From assembly GCA_040218445.1 (NCBI GenBank), contig JAVJRK010000012.1:1-64000 (forward strand): a stretch of 64,000 nt of DNA, written 5' to 3'. Shown here in pieces: positions 35,404-44,528 of the stretch (the stretch's first letter is position 1; each line of letters begins with the position of its first letter). Source of the stretch: UBA1479 sp040218445 (lineage in GTDB: Bacteria > Pseudomonadota > Alphaproteobacteria > Rhodospirillales > Casp-alpha2). The position numbers and the translations under genes were made by a program. The notes below the pieces were generated by a model, which saw only the letters and a program-made list of their open reading frames with translations, was not told the origin of the DNA and ran no database searches.

Positions 35404-36102
35404 TTAAACGGTGACCCCCAGGTAACGGTGGAGGGTCTCCTTATCGTCTTTCAACGCGTCCGCCGTCGCCTCGTGGACGATGGCGCCCTTTTCCATGATG
35501 TAAATGCGCGAGCACAGACGAAGCGCCGTCTTGATGTTCTGTTCGACCAGAAGGATCGACACTCCGGCCTCGTTCACGGCCTTGATCTCGCGGCGAATGT
35601 CCTGCACCAGGATGGGCATGATGCCTTCCGTCGGTTCGTCCAGGATCAGCAGGCGCGGCTTCATGACCAGGCAACGCGCGATGGCCAGCATCTGCTGCTC
35701 GCCCCCGGACAACGTACCGCCCGGTTGGGAAAGCCGTTCCTTGAGCCTCGGAAATCGTTCGAACACACCGTCCAGATCCCCCGGCCGGGGCGCGCGGGTC
35801 AGGCCGATCTCCAGGTTCTCCTTGACCGACAGCGACGGAAAAATGCCGCGTCCCTGAGGCACGTATCCAATGCCCGTGGCGGGAATTTTGTGCGGCGCCG
35901 TGGCGGTCAGGCTGGCGCCGTTGAACACAACCTCGCCACCGGTCGCGGGCACCAGCCCCATGATGGTCTTCAACGTCGTCGTCTTGCCGACACCGTTGCG
36001 GCCCAGCAGGCCCACGGCCTCGCCCTGGCCGACGGACATGGATGCTCCCTGCAGGACATGGACCTTGCCGTAGTGGGCATGAACGGCGTTCAACTCAAGC
36101 AT
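35404..36102 (-). CDS. ABC transporter ATPase, LivF-type
   Basis: 232 residues. Walker A is GRNGVGKTT, the signature is LSGGEQQ and Walker B is LLILDEPTEG; the length and GIGYVPQGRGIFPSLSV are typical of LivF. The ATG at 36102 overlaps the livG stop by 8 bases. It is the second nucleotide-binding subunit of the first branched-chain-type transporter. Confidence 0.9.
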   Translation of the reverse strand: MLELNAVHAHYGKVHVLQGASMSVGQGEAVGLLGRNGVGKTTTLKTIMGLVPATGGEVVFNGASLTATAPHKIPATGIGYVPQGRGIFPSLSVKENLEIGLTRAPRPGDLDGVFERFPRLKERLSQPGGTLSGGEQQMLAIARCLVMKPRLLILDEPTEGIMPILVQDIRREIKAVNEAGVSILLVEQNIKTALRLCSRIYIMEKGAIVHEATADALKDDKETLHRYLGVTV

Positions 36103-36847
36103 CGTCGTCCCCCAGGTAGGCCGCGCGCACATCGGCGTTGTTGGCGATTTCGTCCGGCGTGCCGCGGGCCAATACCTGGCCCAGCGCCATGACGATAATG
36201 TCGTCGGAAATGTCGAACACGACTTCGATGTCGTGCTCGATGATGACGATGTCGATACGTTCGGAAAGTTCGCGGATCTTGGCCACCGTGCGTTCCGTTT
36301 CCGCCGGCCCCATGCCGCAGATCGGTTCGTCCAGCAGCAGCAGTTTCGGCTCGGTCGCCAATGCAATGCCGATCTCCAGAAGCGCCACGTCACCGTAAGA
36401 CAGGTTGGCCGCTTCCTGATTGGCCAGCCGGGTCAGTTCCAGGTCCTCCAGGAGCGCATCAGCCCGCTCGTTGGCGGCGCGGCAGGACTTGGCGCTCTTG
36501 AACGGTTTGAACACACCCTCGCGCGATTGCGCCGCGATCCATAGGTTCTCGCGCACGGTCATGCCGTGAAATACGCTTTTGATCTGCAGCGTGCGGGCCA
36601 GGCCCAAGCGGCTGATCTCGTGGACCGAGGCCTTGGTGATGTCCTTACCCATGAAACGGATGGAACCGGCCGACGGCGGCAGAATGCCAGTCACGACGTT
36701 GAACAGGGTTGTCTTGCCGGCACCGTTGGGCCCGATGATGGCGGTCAGCTTGCCGCTGTCCACGCCGGCATGCACCCCGCCGAGCGCGGCCAGGCCCCCA
36801 AAGTGTTTTTCGACGCCGTCGATTTCCAAGATTCGGGAACCGGTCAT
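36095..36847 (-). CDS. ABC transporter ATPase, LivG-type
   Basis: 250 residues with Walker A GPNGAGKTT, signature LSYGDVALLE and Walker B LLLLDEPICG. The signature has YGD in place of the common GGQ, as in the urea/amide transporter branch (UrtD-like). It overlaps livM by 4 bases. Confidence 0.9.
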   Translation of the reverse strand: MTGSRILEIDGVEKHFGGLAALGGVHAGVDSGKLTAIIGPNGAGKTTLFNVVTGILPPSAGSIRFMGKDITKASVHEISRLGLARTLQIKSVFHGMTVRENLWIAAQSREGVFKPFKSAKSCRAANERADALLEDLELTRLANQEAANLSYGDVALLEIGIALATEPKLLLLDEPICGMGPAETERTVAKIRELSERIDIVIIEHDIEVVFDISDDIIVMALGQVLARGTPDEIANNADVRAAYLGDDDA

Positions 36848-37851
36848 GGCCGCTCCTCCCTCTCACCCGCCGACGTGTCGTCCGGCTTGGCCACACGGCG
36901 CACCAGGGCGTGCCACAGGCCGCCCAGCCCCTTGGGCGCGAAGATCACGACCAGGATCACGATGACCCCGACCAAAATCAGATAATGTTCCCAGACGTGA
37001 GACAGTTCCTCGCGCAAGGTGATCAGCAGCGAGGTGCCGATGACCGGGCCCAGGAGTGTCCCCGCGCCACCGATGATGGCCCAGACCACGGCCTCGCCGG
37101 AGACGTGGTAGAACATGTAACTGGCCGAGGCATAGCGCCCGAAAAAGGCGAACAACGCCCCCGCCACGCCGGCGATGAAGCCTGCCGCGACGAAGGCGGT
37201 CAGGCGGATCAGGTAGACATTGAGTCCGATGAGCGAGGCCCGCATGTCGTTTTCCTTGACCGTGCGGAAGGCCCAGCCGAGGGGGCTTTTCAGAATCACG
37301 CCCAAGAGCGTGTAACAGATGCCGACACAGATGATGATGAAGTAGTACTGCACCGTCGGGTCGCTGAGCGTCAGCGCGAATTCTTCGCCCCAGGTAAACA
37401 GCGGCGGCAGGGAGAACGGCAAGCCATCATCACCGCCGGTGAGCGGTTTCCACGACAATGCCGTAAAATAGAAGATCAGCGAGAACACCACGGTAATGAT
37501 GGCGAAGTAGTGCCAGGTCAGACGCACGGCCAGCACCCCGGTAATCACAGCCATGACCGTGGCCAGGAGCACGCCGAAACCGAAGGCCGGCCAGAAGCCC
37601 AGCCCCAGCTTGGCCACGCCGATGGCAACGCCGTACATGCCCATGCCGAAGAACAGCGCCTGGCCGAAGGACAACAACCCGACGTAGCCAAACAGCAAGT
37701 TCACACTGGCCGCCAGCAAGGACCAGATGAGCATTTCCGAATAGATGTCGACCCAGAAGCTGTCGACGAACAGCGGCAGAATCCAGGGGGCGGCCAGGGT
37801 GAACAGTGCGAAAACCACAAGCCCCGCCCGGTTGATGGCGGCGGCGGTCAT
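36844..37851 (-). CDS. ABC transporter permease, LivM-type
   Basis: 335 residues with about nine membrane segments and the BPD_transp_2 core (AINVLFGYVGLLSFGQ is replaced here by SVNLLFGYVGLLSFGQALFF). It begins 4 bases within the livH stop and ends overlapping livG, so the four genes are tightly coupled. One of the two inner-membrane subunits. Confidence 0.9.
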   Translation of the reverse strand: MTAAAINRAGLVVFALFTLAAPWILPLFVDSFWVDIYSEMLIWSLLAASVNLLFGYVGLLSFGQALFFGMGMYGVAIGVAKLGLGFWPAFGFGVLLATVMAVITGVLAVRLTWHYFAIITVVFSLIFYFTALSWKPLTGGDDGLPFSLPPLFTWGEEFALTLSDPTVQYYFIIICVGICYTLLGVILKSPLGWAFRTVKENDMRASLIGLNVYLIRLTAFVAAGFIAGVAGALFAFFGRYASASYMFYHVSGEAVVWAIIGGAGTLLGPVIGTSLLITLREELSHVWEHYLILVGVIVILVVIFAPKGLGGLWHALVRRVAKPDDTSAGEREERP

Positions 37852-38705
37852 CGCGTGGCTCCCGAGAAAATGCCATGCGGACGGATCAACAGCACGATAC
37901 TCATCATGCAGAGCGAGCCGATGCGCGCGAACGTCGGGTCCGTGAAGCTGGCCATGACGCCTTCGAAGAAGGCGAGCATGACGGCCGCGGCCACCGTGCC
38001 TTCCAAGTTACCCAGACCGCCGATGATCACGGCCATGAAACAGAACGGCAGAACATCGACCCCGGCCTGGAAATCGACCGTCGTGATGGGCCCGGCGACG
38101 ACGCCGCCGAGGGCCGCCATGGCGAAACCGATGGCAAAGGTGACCAGATAAACGCGACGCGCGGGAATTCCCATGGCCGTCGCCGTTTCCGGATCGAAGC
38201 GCACGGCGCGCATCCAGGTGCCCACCTTGGTGCGGTGCAGAAACAAGAAGAACAGCGCGATGGCGACGACCGAAATCGCCGCGGCGAACAGGCGATAGAC
38301 TTCGTACTCCAGCCCGAACAGCGGAATCGTGCTTTCGATCGGCGCGGTCAGGCGGGTGGGTGCTGCGCCGTAGGTGGCCCGCACGCTTTCCTGCAGGATG
38401 ATCGACAGCCCGAAGGTGGCGACGATGGACAGCGCCGCTGCGTTCTTGATCGGCTTGATGACGCAGACTTCGATCAGCGCCCCCATGCCGAACCCGATGA
38501 TCGGCACCAAGGCAAAGGCCAGCCAGTAATTGCCCGTGGCCTCAAAGATGAACCAGGCGAGTACCGTACCGACCATGAAGAAGTCGCCATGGGCGATGTT
38601 GATGATGTCGAGAAGTCCGAAGATGATCGACAGGCCGAGCGCAATCAGGGCGATGATCAAGCCCCAAACAATGCCGTTCATACCCAACGCGATTACCAGT
38701 TCCAT
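37848..38705 (-). CDS. ABC transporter permease, LivH-type
   Basis: 285 residues from the ATG at 38705, which has AGGGGG about 9 bases upstream; an ATG at 38729 lacks a site. Eight hydrophobic segments and NIAHGDFFMVGT, a LivH hallmark, identify the second permease. It is the first gene of the transporter-binding protein-nitrilase-LysR operon and lies downstream of a large palindromic region (38758-38824). Confidence 0.9.
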   Translation of the reverse strand: MELVIALGMNGIVWGLIIALIALGLSIIFGLLDIINIAHGDFFMVGTVLAWFIFEATGNYWLAFALVPIIGFGMGALIEVCVIKPIKNAAALSIVATFGLSIILQESVRATYGAAPTRLTAPIESTIPLFGLEYEVYRLFAAAISVVAIALFFLFLHRTKVGTWMRAVRFDPETATAMGIPARRVYLVTFAIGFAMAALGGVVAGPITTVDFQAGVDVLPFCFMAVIIGGLGNLEGTVAAAVMLAFFEGVMASFTDPTFARIGSLCMMSIVLLIRPHGIFSGATR

Positions 38706-38757
38706 GGTCCGACTGCCCCCTGAGACCATCGTTTCTTTAATTTAATTGTCACAAGTC

Positions 38758-38824
38758 TGATCTGATTTTTTATACGCGGCAATTCACTATTTTTGCACAT
38801 AACTGTGCAAAAATAATCAGATCA
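38758..38824. promoter_or_regulatory. nested palindromes upstream of livH operon
   Basis: TATTTTTGCACA (38788-38799) and TGTGCAAAAATA (38804-38815) form a perfect 12-bp inverted repeat; TGATCTGATT (38758-38767) and AATCAGATCA (38815-38824) form a second, outer one. TATAAA lies between the arms on the minus strand. It could be the terminator of the DJ-1 gene or an operator overlapping the livH promoter; TGCAC..GTGCA resembles an NtrC half-site pair but is one base shorter. Confidence 0.55.
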
Positions 38825-38861
38825 GGGCAACGCAACAGGTGAGAGGCAACGAAGAGAAAGC

Positions 38862-39545
38862 TCAGGCGTTAAGGGTTTTGGCGGCCCGCTCGACGGCGGC
38901 CAGGCGGTCCTGCTGGCGGCTGGCGGCGGCATCCCGCGCGGCCTTTTCCACCGTGGCCCCTGCTCCTTCCGGGCTGCCGGCGTTGAACGGCGGGTGAGGA
39001 TTGTATTCGATACCCAACTGTACCGCCTTGGCGACATCGTCGCCGAACTCCTTGGCCGCCACGGTCAACGCGAAGTCAATGCCGGCGGTGACGCCGCCGC
39101 CGGAAATGTGATTCCCGTCGATGACGACCCGGGCCGGATCGGGAATGGCGCCGAAAGCCGCCAGCATGTCGCGCGACATCCAATGGCAGGCGGCGCGCTT
39201 GCCCTTCAGCAGGCCGGCAGCACCCAACACCAGAGAACCGGTGCATACGGAGGTGACGTAGCGCACCTCGTCAGCCTTGCGTTTCAGGAATTCCAGGGTT
39301 TCCGGATCGTTTAGTAGCGCATTCATACCGCCCCCGCCGGGCACGCAGATCAGGTCCAGTTCCGGGCAGGTGTCGTAGGTCGCATCAGGCAGGATGCGCA
39401 TACCGCCGGCCGCCGTCACCGGCTCCAAGGTCTTCCAAATCATGTAGACTTCGGTGTCCGGCAGTTTGGTGAAGACTTCGTGCGGTCCGCTCATATCCAA
39501 CTGCATGATGTCGGGAAAAATCAGTAGTCCTACACGAAAAGCCAT
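38862..39545 (-). CDS. DJ-1/PfpI protein, isonitrile hydratase-like
   Basis: 227 residues. The nucleophile motif TSVCTGSLVLGAAGLLKGKRA, cut here to SVCTGSLVLGAAG, and the following CHW match the DJ-1 branch that includes isonitrile hydratase; the size is also the same. Such enzymes convert isonitriles to N-substituted formamides. GGAGGA precedes the ATG by 9 bases. It lies upstream of the nitrilase operon on the same strand, separated by nested palindromes. A protease or chaperone role is the alternative. Confidence 0.75.
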   Translation of the reverse strand: MAFRVGLLIFPDIMQLDMSGPHEVFTKLPDTEVYMIWKTLEPVTAAGGMRILPDATYDTCPELDLICVPGGGGMNALLNDPETLEFLKRKADEVRYVTSVCTGSLVLGAAGLLKGKRAACHWMSRDMLAAFGAIPDPARVVIDGNHISGGGVTAGIDFALTVAAKEFGDDVAKAVQLGIEYNPHPPFNAGSPEGAGATVEKAARDAAASRQQDRLAAVERAAKTLNA

Positions 39546-39670
39546 GGCGGTATTCCTCCAAAGGGTTCGAATCTATTTCCGTCTTAACCGAAAACAAGAA
39601 GACAGAACAGCAACGCAATCTCGAGCAGACCATTCAATCGATTATTGAAACGATCCTGCAGGTCAGCCGC

Positions 39671-40795
39671 TCAGATATGACACCACCGCCTGATAATCTC
39701 CTGATAAATCGCGGCCGCTTCCTCGATCCGTGCGACGAAACAATACTCATCGGTCTGATGAGCCATTGCGGCTTCACCGGGCCCAAGAACGATGGTTGGG
39801 GGGTTTCCATACGCAGGCGTCAAGGCGGAGGCATCCGTGAAGTAGGTAGCGGACTGAACCGACTTTTCCCAGCCGGTCTGATCGCTGACGATATGGAAGA
39901 CCTCTTGAACCCATTCGGTTTCCGGGTCCGTCCACATTCCCCCAACGTCGACAACGGTCTCAATCTCGATCTCTTCGCCGAGGAAGCTCGTGAGCTGATC
40001 CCGTATGTGATCATGGTCCACGCCCGGGACGGTGCGGATGTCCATGGTGAATTCGGCGTGATCAGGCACGGAATTGATATTCAATCCGCCTTCGACCATA
40101 CCGACATTCATTGTCGTCGGCCCAAGAACTGGATGCCGGGCAACGTTGAAATCGAACTCTTCCAGCTTCGCAATCGCCCGCGCGGCTTTGTAGATGGCGT
40201 TGTCACCCTGTTCGGGCATGGAGCCGTGCGCCGTCACGCCCTGACTGGTCCCTCTAAGCCACAACGCACCTTTATGCCCTACCCAGGGCTGGTTGGAACT
40301 TGGTTCAGCAACAACAAGCGCCCCGCAGTTACCAAGGCGCCCAGCCCCCCGAGCCAAGTCGAACGATCCATCGCATCCGGTTTCTTCGCCGGCACAATAC
40401 ACCAGTTCAACTCCGGCCGTGCCTTCCAGGTGATCTGCAAGCCCGATCGCCGCCGCGGTAAACGCAGCAACGCCGCTTTTCATATCGCTTGAGCCCCGCC
40501 CCCAAAGTTTACCGTCGGAAATGTCAGCGGCATGCGGATCAACGGTCCACGCGCGGTGCCCGAGCGGAACCGTATCCAGATGACCTGTGAAGCTCAATGT
40601 TAAGCGATCAGGATCGCCGCCCCGCCGTGCGATCAGATTTGCCCTTTCATCGCCAAAATCATGATAGGTGACCTCGAACCCGGCGTCCTCGAGCAGACGT
40701 CCCAGATGCTCCGCGCACGGGCGTTCCCGTCCCGGTGGGTTGATCGTGTCAAACCGGATGAGTTGTTGTGCGAGGTCGACTGCGCTGAGCGTCAT
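39671..40795 (-). CDS. M20 metallo-amidohydrolase (ArgE/DapE family)
   Basis: 374 residues. Zinc ligands are seen in FTGHLDTVPLG, GRGSSDMKSG and the general base in CAGEETGCDG; the dimerisation domain lies in between. The family deacylates N-acyl amino acids such as acetylornithine or succinyl-diaminopimelate. As the last gene of the second liv operon it probably hydrolyses the imported compound; the exact substrate cannot be read from the sequence. Confidence 0.88.
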   Translation of the reverse strand: MTLSAVDLAQQLIRFDTINPPGRERPCAEHLGRLLEDAGFEVTYHDFGDERANLIARRGGDPDRLTLSFTGHLDTVPLGHRAWTVDPHAADISDGKLWGRGSSDMKSGVAAFTAAAIGLADHLEGTAGVELVYCAGEETGCDGSFDLARGAGRLGNCGALVVAEPSSNQPWVGHKGALWLRGTSQGVTAHGSMPEQGDNAIYKAARAIAKLEEFDFNVARHPVLGPTTMNVGMVEGGLNINSVPDHAEFTMDIRTVPGVDHDHIRDQLTSFLGEEIEIETVVDVGGMWTDPETEWVQEVFHIVSDQTGWEKSVQSATYFTDASALTPAYGNPPTIVLGPGEAAMAHQTDEYCFVARIEEAAAIYQEIIRRWCHI

Positions 40796-40819
40796 GACGT
40801 TCTTTCAATGAGGATGGCT

Positions 40820-41542
40820 TTATCCGAAATAGGCGTCGTGCACTTCCTTGGTGCCGGAAAGCTCGTCCGGCGTGCCTGCGGCAACGACACGTCCTTTCGA
40901 CAGGACATAGCCGTAGTCGGAAATCGCCAGGGTCTGATGCACATTCTGTTCGACCAGAAAGATTGTGATGCCCCGCTCACTGATACGCCGAATGATGTTG
41001 AAGTTTTCCTTCACGAAAAGCGGCGACAGTCCAAGGGACGGCTCGTCGATCAATAGCAGCTTGGGTGCCCGCATAAGGCCCCGACCGATCGACACCATGG
41101 CCTGTTCCCCGCCGGACATTGTTCCGGCAAGCTGACTCTTTCTGTCGGCGAGTCGAGGAAACGTCTCGTAGACCTCGGCCAGGCGCTGCACCACCACCGC
41201 CGAGTCACTTTCCTGATATGCGCCGACCCTTAGGTTTTCTTCGACCGTCAGCTTTGGGAAAACCCGTCGCCCCTCAGGAATACAGGACAATCCTGCAGCC
41301 ACGATTTTGTGGGTCGGAAGCCCGCAAAGCTCGACCCCGTCGAAAAGAATGCTGCCGCGGTTGGACGGCGTCAGGCCGAGAATGGAGCGGATCAACGTCG
41401 ACTTTCCGGACCCATTGGAACCGAGCAGGCAGGTGATGTTTCCGGCATGCGCATCCAGGCTGACATCCTGAAGGACGTCAGCCTTGTCGTAGGCCGTGTA
41501 GATGCCGGAAACCTGGAGAAGCGCATCACCCGTCATGTTCAT
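40820..41542 (-). CDS. second ABC transporter ATPase, LivF-type
   Basis: 240 residues from the ATG at 41542, which overlaps the livG stop as ATGA; an ATG at 41536 is also possible. Walker A is GSNGSGKST, signature MSGGEQAM, Walker B LLLIDEPSLG. It is the last transporter gene before the M20 hydrolase. Confidence 0.9.
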   Translation of the reverse strand: MNMTGDALLQVSGIYTAYDKADVLQDVSLDAHAGNITCLLGSNGSGKSTLIRSILGLTPSNRGSILFDGVELCGLPTHKIVAAGLSCIPEGRRVFPKLTVEENLRVGAYQESDSAVVVQRLAEVYETFPRLADRKSQLAGTMSGGEQAMVSIGRGLMRAPKLLLIDEPSLGLSPLFVKENFNIIRRISERGITIFLVEQNVHQTLAISDYGYVLSKGRVVAAGTPDELSGTKEVHDAYFG

Positions 41543-42369
41543 TCGATCCCCAAGTATGCTTGCTGGACCTCGGCGTCCTTCGAAATTTCGCTGAACGTTC
41601 CTTCGGCGATCTTGCTGCCGAAATTCAGCACCACGCAACGGTTGGTGACTCGTTCGATCACACCCATCTCGTGCTCCACGATAATGATGGTCAGGCCTTC
41701 CGTTAGCCCGCGGACGTGCAGGATGTCGTCCATCAGCTGAGAGGTTTCGTCGTGCGTCATGCCTGCCGATGGTTCGTCGAGAAGCAGCAGTTTCGGCTTA
41801 CTGATTAGGGCCCTGCAGATTTCGATGCGCCGTCGGTCGATCATGGGCAGGCCGGCAACCGGCTGGTCGAGCTTGTCCGCCAGTGGTGGGTCGAAAATCT
41901 CTACCAACTCGCGCGCAGCCTCGAAATTGGCTTCATATTCCTGACGGAACGCCCGCCGATTGATCAGATTGAACCACAGGCCATGGTTCAAGCGGGCATG
42001 ATTTCCGATCATGATGTTGTCGAAAATCGACAGCGGCAGTGACAAACGCGATCGCTGAAACGTCCGTGCGATCCCGGCATGATAGACCTGCTGTGGCGAG
42101 ATGCCCGTGACATCGCGCCCGTCAAACATGATCGCACCGCCATTGGGCGCATAGATCCCCGTGGCAACGTTGAAGAAAGTCGTCTTACCGGATCCGTTGG
42201 GCCCGATCAGACCAAGAATCTCGCCAACACCAATATCCAGATCCAGTTCGTTGAGTGCCACAACGCCGCCGAATCGCTTGGAAAGGCCGCGCGCGCTCAG
42301 CAACGGCGCTCCGCCACCGGCAACCGGCGTTGTCTCGGAAGGGATATTACTCATGGTCGCGCTGCTCAT
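41539..42369 (-). CDS. second ABC transporter ATPase, LivG-type
   Basis: 276 residues with Walker A GPNGSGKTT and Walker B LLLLDEPSAGM. The signature region reads GLPMIDRRRIEI, without the usual LSGGQ, as in some LivG proteins. It overlaps livM by 4 bases. Confidence 0.88.
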   Translation of the reverse strand: MSSATMSNIPSETTPVAGGGAPLLSARGLSKRFGGVVALNELDLDIGVGEILGLIGPNGSGKTTFFNVATGIYAPNGGAIMFDGRDVTGISPQQVYHAGIARTFQRSRLSLPLSIFDNIMIGNHARLNHGLWFNLINRRAFRQEYEANFEAARELVEIFDPPLADKLDQPVAGLPMIDRRRIEICRALISKPKLLLLDEPSAGMTHDETSQLMDDILHVRGLTEGLTIIIVEHEMGVIERVTNRCVVLNFGSKIAEGTFSEISKDAEVQQAYLGIE

Positions 42370-43538
42370 TTCACGGCCCTCCCCGGAAAGTACCGGCGGA
42401 CAGATCGCGGCAGCAGGCCTTCAGGCCGGAACAGCAGCATCAGCATCACCAGAACACCGAACAGAAGGAAACGGTATTCCTGAATTGCCTGAAGCTTCTC
42501 GGGCACGATCACAACAATTGCCGCCGCCACGATAAGCCCCCAGACGTTGCCGATCCCGCCAAGAAGAATGATCGAAACGAAGATCAGGGAGTCGGCAAAG
42601 GTAAAACTGGTCGGTGCGACGAAGCCGATGACCATCCCCGACAGCGCACCGGCAACTCCGACGAGAAAATTCCCGAGTAGAAAGGCCGTGATTTTCCAGC
42701 GGACGATGTTCAAGCCGAAACACGATGCCGCCGTTTCATCCAATCGCAATGCGTCGAGATTGAGCCCGATCCATGACCTTTCCACACGGCGCACCAGAAT
42801 AAAGGCCAAGATCAGAAACAAAAGAATGGCAATTAAATAATTGAAGTAAAAAGAGAACTCGATCGTTTCGGTCAACGAGATGTTGTTGTTGAAGTTCCAA
42901 CCGAAAACTTCCATGGCGGGCACCTGCAACCCCTGGGGTCCGCCAAGAACGTCGTTCACCTCAAGGAAGGTTTTGAACAGCAAGGCGAAGGCGATCGTCA
43001 CGACAGCCGCATAATGGCCGCGTGTCCGCAGGACGGGCAAAAGCAGGATCGAACCGATCACGGCCGCCATGGCACCGCCTATCAGAACGATCAGTAGACC
43101 GGGCACCGCTGTATGGGTCCCCAACACCGCCGCGGTGTACCCGCCTACGCCAAAAAACGACGCGCCCGCGAAATTTAGGACACCGGCAAATCCGAATTGC
43201 AGATTGAGCCCCAAGGTCGCGAGAACGTAGAGCATGACGGTAGCGACCATCAGCAGCGTGAAGTGGTCGTCGTAGAAATAACCGGCGACGACGAGGACAC
43301 CCAGAACAACCAATAGGTTCAGCATGCCTTCCCGGCTGTGCAATGTCTGCCCGACACCCGAGAGATGGCCCGACCAGGTCAACGCCAGAACGACCACCGC
43401 GCCCGCGACGAGCAACCCAATGACCTCGTTCTGATCTTCCACCTTAAGCAGGAGAATGACGTAGACGGTGGTAATAACGGCACCGACAAGGGCATGCCAC
43501 AACGGCTTGCCAGCAGGTTTATCCTTATCCTGCATCAA
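42366..43538 (-). CDS. second ABC transporter permease, LivM-type
   Basis: 390 residues, longer than the first LivM because of three extra N-terminal membrane segments. NLQFGFAGVLNFAGASFFGVGGY marks the LivM core (shown in full length 23, key residues Gly, Asn and Phe). It starts directly after livH. Confidence 0.88.
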   Translation of the reverse strand: MMQDKDKPAGKPLWHALVGAVITTVYVILLLKVEDQNEVIGLLVAGAVVVLALTWSGHLSGVGQTLHSREGMLNLLVVLGVLVVAGYFYDDHFTLLMVATVMLYVLATLGLNLQFGFAGVLNFAGASFFGVGGYTAAVLGTHTAVPGLLIVLIGGAMAAVIGSILLLPVLRTRGHYAAVVTIAFALLFKTFLEVNDVLGGPQGLQVPAMEVFGWNFNNNISLTETIEFSFYFNYLIAILLFLILAFILVRRVERSWIGLNLDALRLDETAASCFGLNIVRWKITAFLLGNFLVGVAGALSGMVIGFVAPTSFTFADSLIFVSIILLGGIGNVWGLIVAAAIVVIVPEKLQAIQEYRFLLFGVLVMLMLLFRPEGLLPRSVRRYFPGRAVK

Positions 43539-44459
43539 TCAAACCCTTTCCGAGATCTTTTCTTGGATAAGACCGGTCGGACGCCACGCCATGATCGCAA
43601 TGACCACGGCAAAGGCGAAGACGTCCTTGTAGGCGCTGGCGAACGGCAGGGCCACGGCTCCGATGGTTTGGAGTCCCGCGAATAGAAAGCCCCCGAGGAT
43701 TGCGCCATACAAATTACCGAGCCCCCCGACGATTGCAGCCGAAAAGCCGATGACACCCAGCAACAGTCCCATGCCGAAATTGATCTCGTTGTAATAGAGA
43801 CCGTTCATGACACCGGCAAACGCAGCCAGTGCCGAGCCGATCGCGAAAGTGATCAGTACGATGAGGCTGAAATTGATCCCCATGGTCTTGGCCGTTTCCT
43901 CGTCCTGCGCGACAGAACGGATGGCAAGGCCAAGCTTGGTACGGTTAAGAAGCAGATGCGTCCCGACAATCACCAAGGCGCCCGCGACGAACATCATGAC
44001 GTTGTCCAATCGCAGATTGAAATTGCCAATGGTCAGTGACTCGGACGGCAGCAGGGCCGGGAACGGCTTGGGGTTCGCGCCCTCCGGGTAGAACAAGCGC
44101 ACGGCCTCACGCAGGACCGTGCCCAGCATCAACGTGATCAGCAGGGTGTTCAGCGGCGGCGCGCTACGCAGGGGCAGGATCAACGTCTTGGCGATCACTG
44201 CGCCGAGGAGGCCGATCACCAGCATGGAAACGACAACAATAATCAAAACCTGAACGGCGGGATGAGTAACGCCGGCCGCTTCAAGCCCCAGATATGTCGC
44301 CAGCGCTGCAAACGCCCCGACGGTCAGCACATCCCCATGTGAAAACTTGATCACGTCGAGCACGCCGAAAAATAGCGTAAACCCGACAGCAACCAGGGCA
44401 TACATCATGCCAAGCATGAGGCCGTTCATCACGTATTGGGCCAGAAACCCGATATCCAT
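43539..44459 (-). CDS. second ABC transporter permease, LivH-type
   Basis: 306 residues from the ATG at 44459 (GGGGG 6 bases upstream). DVIKFSHGDVLTVGAF is the LivH signature. It lies below an 11-bp hairpin (44485-44516) that separates it from the binding-protein gene, so its expression may be lower than that of the binding protein. Confidence 0.88.
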   Translation of the reverse strand: MDIGFLAQYVMNGLMLGMMYALVAVGFTLFFGVLDVIKFSHGDVLTVGAFAALATYLGLEAAGVTHPAVQVLIIVVVSMLVIGLLGAVIAKTLILPLRSAPPLNTLLITLMLGTVLREAVRLFYPEGANPKPFPALLPSESLTIGNFNLRLDNVMMFVAGALVIVGTHLLLNRTKLGLAIRSVAQDEETAKTMGINFSLIVLITFAIGSALAAFAGVMNGLYYNEINFGMGLLLGVIGFSAAIVGGLGNLYGAILGGFLFAGLQTIGAVALPFASAYKDVFAFAVVIAIMAWRPTGLIQEKISERV

Positions 44460-44484
44460 TCCCATCCCCCGCGGAAAGCACACG

Positions 44485-44516
44485 CGGGCCGGCGGCACCT
44501 CAGCACCGCCGGCCCG
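44485..44516 (-). terminator. hairpin between binding-protein gene and livH
   Basis: CGGGCCGGCGG (44485-44495) and CCGCCGGCCCG (44506-44516) form a perfect 11-bp stem with a 10-base loop. No U-run follows. Typical of stabilising or partial-termination hairpins after abundant binding-protein genes. Confidence 0.5.
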
Positions 44517-44528
44517 TGATACGCATGG

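Noticed and set aside
33384..35414. 676-codon plus-strand frame over the nitrilase and binding-protein genes
   Set aside because: It crosses two well-recognised minus-strand genes and has no family features; a shadow frame.
36910..38723. Long plus-strand frames opposite livM and livH
   Set aside because: Composition is polar and repetitive (Gln/His/Asp-rich), the expected mirror of membrane-protein codons.
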